Positions 60,998-64,000 of a stretch of DNA of 64,000 nt are shown here, piece by piece. This DNA comes from Aliarcobacter sp017996075 (lineage in GTDB: Bacteria; Campylobacterota; Campylobacteria; Campylobacterales; Arcobacteraceae), in the NCBI RefSeq assembly GCF_051062515.1, contig NZ_JAMXEK010000007.1, one strand, 5' to 3'. The notes below the pieces were generated by a model. It did no database searches, was not told where the DNA came from, and saw only the letters and a list, made by a program, of their open reading frames with translations. The position numbers and the translations under genes are program-made. The stretch's first letter is position 1; every line of letters begins with the position of its first letter.

Positions 60998-61555
60998 TTA
61001 AACCGTTAAAATCTCTTTCTCTTTTGTTTTTAAAGTTTCATCAGCTTTTGACACAAACCCATCAGTTATTTTTTGTACTTCGTCTTGAGCTTTTTTACTA
61101 TCATCTTCTGTTATAAGCTTGTCTTTTAGAAGATTTTTTATTTTTGTATTTGAGTTTTGTCTAATATTTCTAATAGCAACTTTTGCATTATCAGTCATAA
61201 TTTTAGCTTGTTTTGCTGTTTCTTGTCTTTGATCAACTGTCATTGGTGGAAAAAATAGTTTGATTACTTCACCATTATTATTTGGATTTACTCCAATATT
61301 TGCTGATTGAATAGCTTTTTCAATAATACTTAAAAGATTTTTTTCCCAAGGATTTATTGTAATAGTTGTAGCATCTGTTGCTAATACAGAACCAACTTGA
61401 CTTAAATCAGTCATTGTTCCATAGTAATCAACTTTTATATTATCTAAAATATTTGTGCTTACTTTTCCAGTTCTAAGAGTTTTGTAATCTCTTCTTAGAG
61501 CTTCAATAGATTTCTCCATTTGCTCTTTTGTTTGTGAATAAACTTCTTCTAACAT
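60998..61555 (-). CDS. frr: Ribosome recycling factor
   Basis: A 185-residue protein that, with EF-G, frees ribosomes after termination. 'RTGKVSTNILDNIKVDYYG' and 'ITINPWEKNLLSIIEKAI' are the diagnostic motifs, and 'RNIRQNSNTKIKNLLKDKLI' forms the helical arm. Length is normal. It lies 17 bases after secG and 2 before pyrE. Confidence 0.96.
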   Translation of the reverse strand: MLEEVYSQTKEQMEKSIEALRRDYKTLRTGKVSTNILDNIKVDYYGTMTDLSQVGSVLATDATTITINPWEKNLLSIIEKAIQSANIGVNPNNNGEVIKLFFPPMTVDQRQETAKQAKIMTDNAKVAIRNIRQNSNTKIKNLLKDKLITEDDSKKAQDEVQKITDGFVSKADETLKTKEKEILTV

Positions 61556-61572
61556 AATTATCTCCTCTAGAT

Positions 61573-61926
61573 TTATTTCTCAGGCACTGAAGCTGGAGCT
61601 TTTGGAGCTTCTGGCGCAGACGGTGTTGTTGAGTTTTGAGTTGATGGACTTGATGGTATTAAAGACTCAATTTTAACAGAGTCTATAGCACTTTTATTTC
61701 TCTCTTCGTTGTATGTATATCCTAGAAAAAGAGTGTTTAATACGAAAACAAGTCCTAAAGCCATTGTAGCTTTTGATAAAAAATTAGCAGGTCCTTTTGC
61801 ACCAAAAAGTGATTCATTACTTCCGCTATAAGCTCCTAGACCAATACTAGAGCTTTTTTGAAGTAATACAACAATTACAATAAGCACTGCTAAAACAAAT
61901 TGAACTATTAAAAGTGTAGATGTCAT
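61573..61926 (-). CDS. secG: Preprotein translocase subunit SecG
   Basis: A 117-residue membrane protein with two helices ('LLIVQFVLAVLIVIVVLLQ' and 'ATMALGLVFVLNTLFLGY') separated by the SecG loop 'LGAYSGSNESLFGAKGPANF'. It assists SecYEG in protein export. The C-terminal 30 residues are Ser/Pro/Ala-rich, as in other Campylobacterota SecG. It is the first gene of the secG-frr-pyrE-RDD-MFS run. Confidence 0.94.
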   Translation of the reverse strand: MTSTLLIVQFVLAVLIVIVVLLQKSSSIGLGAYSGSNESLFGAKGPANFLSKATMALGLVFVLNTLFLGYTYNEERNKSAIDSVKIESLIPSSPSTQNSTTPSAPEAPKAPASVPEK

Positions 61927-62009
61927 AATCTATAATTCCTTTTTAAAAAATGGTGTCTATTTTATCTAAAACTTGTTAAAATAATGTTAAAAAAAAATCA
62001 AAGAGATAA

Positions 62010-62702
62010 ATGGAACTTAAAAATCAATTCTCAAAATATGCAAAAGAGTATAAATCATACAATATTATTCAGCAAATCTGTGCAAAATCTTTAGTTCGAG
62101 AGCTTAAATCTAAACCAAAAAATATTTTGGAATTAGGTTGTGGAAGTGGACAAATTTTTTCAAATGTAGATTGGGAGTTTGATAAATATTTAGCAATTGA
62201 TGGTTCAAAACAGATGTGTGAACTTCATCCAAAAGCAAAAAATCTAAGTGTAAAATGTTTTAATTTTGATAGCAATGAGTTCTTCGATGAGATAAAAAAA
62301 CAAAAATTTGATATGGTAATATCATCTTCAGCACTTCAGTGGTCAAATGATTTAAAAAAAATAGTAAAAGAGTTAAGTAAAATTACAAATGAGATAAATG
62401 TTGTTTTATTTACCTCAAATACTTTTAAAACTATTCAAAATATTACAAATCAAAAATCTCCAATCTTAGATGAGAAAATTATAAAAGAGGCTTTTTCTAG
62501 CTATTTTTTTTGTGAATTTGAAACTATTTTTTATAAATTAGAGTTTGATAATAAAAAAGAGCTTTTTGATTATATTAAAAAATCAGGTGTCAGTGGGAAA
62601 AGTGAATTAAATTTTGAAAAGGCTAAAAAATTGTATAAAGAGTATAATTTAAATTATTTGGAATTTGAAGTTATTTTTGTTAAAACAATCTCTAAATTAT
62701 AG
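62010..62702 (+). CDS. BioC-like SAM-dependent methyltransferase
   Basis: A 230-residue class I methyltransferase. 'ILELGCGSGQIFSNV' is the AdoMet loop, 'LAIDGSKQMCELHPKA' marks the end of strand 2, and 'DMVISSSALQWSNDLKKIV' resembles BioC ('...SNxALQW'). BioC methylates malonyl-ACP to start biotin synthesis. No other bio gene is in the window, so the call rests on motif only. Its last 49 bases overlap the end of the ThiD2-like gene on the opposite strand. Confidence 0.75.
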   Translation: MELKNQFSKYAKEYKSYNIIQQICAKSLVRELKSKPKNILELGCGSGQIFSNVDWEFDKYLAIDGSKQMCELHPKAKNLSVKCFNFDSNEFFDEIKKQKFDMVISSSALQWSNDLKKIVKELSKITNEINVVLFTSNTFKTIQNITNQKSPILDEKIIKEAFSSYFFCEFETIFYKLEFDNKKELFDYIKKSGVSGKSELNFEKAKKLYKEYNLNYLEFEVIFVKTISKL

Positions 62703-63058
62703 AGTTCATATCTTATATATTTAAAATTTTCACTATCTTCTATTGATGATAGTTTTGTAAGCTCTTCTAAAACTCGTGAGCTTTCTTGAGCTCTTTTAAA
62801 GTTTGCTATTAAAATTGAGTTTAAATCTTCTCTATTTTGCTCACTTTTTATAGATTCTCTTAAGACATCATTTTCTACATCTCTAGTTTCAAGAAGCTCA
62901 TAATAGTTTTTAGTTCGTGCAATGTGTCTTAAACTTTTTAACTTTGTAGAAATCTCTTTATTATTGTAGATATATCTAAAAATATCTTCTACAACTCTAA
63001 TTCCCTCTCTAAGTCGATTTAGATTTGCGTCAATTAGTCTTAAGTGATTTTTATTCAT
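62654..63058 (-). CDS. ThiD2-like thiamine-pathway protein
   Basis: A 134-residue helical protein. 'LRLIDANLNRLREGIRVVED' near residue 6 is the hallmark of the ThiD2 domain (PF17792), often fused to the N-terminus of ThiE, and found here alone. 'RDVENDVLRESIKSE' and 'RAQESSRVLEELTKL' continue the family pattern. ThiD2 is linked to HMP-phosphate kinase activity in thiamine synthesis. No thiE is adjacent. The gene is convergent with, and overlaps, the BioC-like gene. Confidence 0.8.
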   Translation of the reverse strand: MNKNHLRLIDANLNRLREGIRVVEDIFRYIYNNKEISTKLKSLRHIARTKNYYELLETRDVENDVLRESIKSEQNREDLNSILIANFKRAQESSRVLEELTKLSSIEDSENFKYIRYELYNLEIVLTKITSNSK

Positions 63059-63068
63059 ATTGTAGAGT

Positions 63069-63094
63069 ATATATAGGGTGTGAACCCTATATAT
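63069..63094. terminator. Hairpin between thiD2-like and BI-1 genes
   Basis: ATATATAGGGT (63069-63079), loop GTGA, ACCCTATATAT (63084-63094): perfect 11-base arms. It follows the BI-1 stop on the minus strand; no clear T-run. Confidence 0.55.
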
Positions 63095-63792
63095 TATTCG
63101 TTGTTTTTCATAATTCCAAGAATTTGAAGAAGCGATATAAATAGATTAAAGAAATCTAAATATAGTGAAAGTGCAGCTTCAACTGGAGAGTCATAATTTC
63201 CTTTGATGATATTTTGTGTATCATACAAAATAAATGCAGAGAAAAGTAAAGCTCCAACACTTGCAATTACTAGTTGCATCATTGATGATTGGATGAATAT
63301 ATTTGATATACCAGCAACAATCATTATAATAAGTGCAATAAATAAGAATTTACCCATAAAAGAGAAATCTTTTTTAGTAGTCATAGCAAACATTGAAATT
63401 CCACCAAATGCAATTGATGTCATTAAAAATGCTTGACCAACAATTGAAGCACCACCAGGCATTGCAAAAATTGAAGTTAATAATGGTGCAATTGTAAGAC
63501 CTGTTATAAATGTAAATGCAAAAAGTACTGCTAAATTTACACCAGGAGTGTGTTTTACTCTAGGAATTACAAAAAAGATAAGCCCTAATTCAATTGCAAA
63601 TAAAACCCACATCATAGGACCTGCAATATAGTTTACAATTCCTAATCCAATATATGCTCCAGCAGTTGCTGCTAGAAGTGAACCAGCAAAAAGTTGATAA
63701 GTAGCTTTTAAAAAGCTCATTATATATGCTTGTTGTGATGATTCATTTGAGTAACTATTTGTCTTATCTGTCAAATAATCTCTATTGTACAT
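63094..63792 (-). CDS. Bax inhibitor-1/YccA-family membrane protein
   Basis: A 232-residue membrane protein with seven predicted helices. 'AGAYIGLGIVNYIAGPMM', 'FAFTFITGLTIAPLLTSIF' and 'SAFILYDTQNIIKGNYDS' (the C-terminal Asp-containing half-channel motif) are typical of the BI-1 family (PF01027), which forms pH-sensitive calcium leaks. YccA also protects SecY from FtsH. It is a single-gene unit with its own promoter (minus-strand TATAAT at about 63864) and a flanking inverted repeat. Confidence 0.88.
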   Translation of the reverse strand: MYNRDYLTDKTNSYSNESSQQAYIMSFLKATYQLFAGSLLAATAGAYIGLGIVNYIAGPMMWVLFAIELGLIFFVIPRVKHTPGVNLAVLFAFTFITGLTIAPLLTSIFAMPGGASIVGQAFLMTSIAFGGISMFAMTTKKDFSFMGKFLFIALIIMIVAGISNIFIQSSMMQLVIASVGALLFSAFILYDTQNIIKGNYDSPVEAALSLYLDFFNLFISLLQILGIMKNNE

Positions 63793-63830
63793 ATTCTTTC
63801 CTTTTTATTATAGTTTTAAAAACTTGATTT

Positions 63831-63856
63831 ATATAACACTATTTATAATGTTATAT
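63831..63856. promoter_or_regulatory. Inverted repeat in BI-1 promoter
   Basis: ATATAACA (63831-63838) and TGTTATAT (63849-63856) with 10 bases between, just downstream of the minus-strand -10 for the BI-1 gene. It could be an operator or a leader hairpin. Confidence 0.3.
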
Positions 63857-63942
63857 TTAAGTGATTATAGTATAAAAAATTAGTAAATAAAAGATTAATA
63901 AAATAAAATTCCAAAATTTAACCAAACATTAAGCTTAACCTC

Positions 63943-63971
63943 TTGACAAATAGAAAAAAAGGCACTATAAT
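63943..63971 (+). promoter_or_regulatory. Full consensus sigma70 promoter at window end
   Basis: TTGACA (63943-63948), 17-base spacer, TATAAT (63966-63971), reading out of the window. Consensus elements of this quality usually drive stable RNA operons in this group. The next 29 bases hold no start codon, so the product lies beyond the window. Confidence 0.85.
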
Positions 63972-64000
63972 TCCCGTCCAATTTGACCAGCAGGTTTAAA

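Overview
The window is AT-rich and densely coding, with few long gaps. It reads as the replication-origin side of a chromosome from Campylobacterota, most likely the Arcobacter/Aliarcobacter group. The support is the gene order ruvC - dnaA - dnaN - gyrB, a molybdate operon with a free-standing TOBE protein between modA and modB (as in Campylobacter), a CmeABC-like efflux operon, a Dnr/NssR-like Crp/Fnr regulator and many TTG starts. The species cannot be fixed from sequence alone.

Layout. 1-6.4 kb: a two-component system preceded by a small Spy/CpxP-like exported protein, then flavin-dependent thymidylate synthase (thyX), a TRIC-type channel protein, a TelA-like/membrane-coiled-coil pair and an exported protein of unknown role. 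6.4-12.6 kb: purN and ruvC (minus strand), then dnaA, dnaN, gyrB, with DnaA-box-like motifs on both sides of dnaA. 12.6-15.3 kb: a flavoprotein oxidoreductase, queF, a TTG-started helix-turn-helix coiled-coil protein, an unassigned structured-RNA candidate and a YqaA-family membrane protein. 15.3-19.6 kb: the molybdate operon modE-modA-TOBE-modB-modC-methyltransferase on the minus strand, with a ModE-box-like operator. 19.7-23.3 kb: a DUF4010 membrane protein, a LysR regulator and a divergent MFS transporter.

23.4-32.5 kb is one 9-kb gene for a 3013-residue surface adhesin. It has a LapA-type N-terminal retention module, a TAAG LapG-type cleavage site, six Calx-beta-like units, about nine further Ig/cadherin-like units and a type I secretion C-terminus. 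After it come a VapC/Phd-type toxin-antitoxin pair and a three-gene RND efflux operon with a small membrane protein appended. Next is a scar where an IS3-family remnant interrupts a small exported-protein gene.

40-49.4 kb is mainly sulfur assimilation: metY, a cysteine-free Rrf2 regulator (CymR-like), cysK, a DUF2061 protein, APS reductase (cysH), cysD, cysN and a half-length sulfite-reductase-like protein. A large nested palindrome separates cysH from cysD. 49.4-64 kb holds an MFS exporter, dps, gph, an acetolactate-synthase-like enzyme with an aldehyde dehydrogenase, ung, and a YgbA (nitrosative-stress) gene divergent from a Crp/Fnr regulator with an FNR-type box between them. It continues with yaaA, a ZntB-like transporter, an MFS protein, RDD protein, pyrE, frr, secG, a BioC-like methyltransferase overlapping a ThiD2-like gene tail-to-tail, and a Bax-inhibitor-1 family protein. 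The last 60 bases carry a full-consensus sigma70 promoter pointing out of the window.

The strongest leads are the LapA-like adhesin, the structured RNA near 14.7 kb, the YgbA-Crp/Fnr intergenic box, the palindrome over the cysK promoter, and the sulfite-reductase-like protein that lacks the siroheme/iron-sulfur half. I saw no tRNA, rRNA or CRISPR array inside the window.
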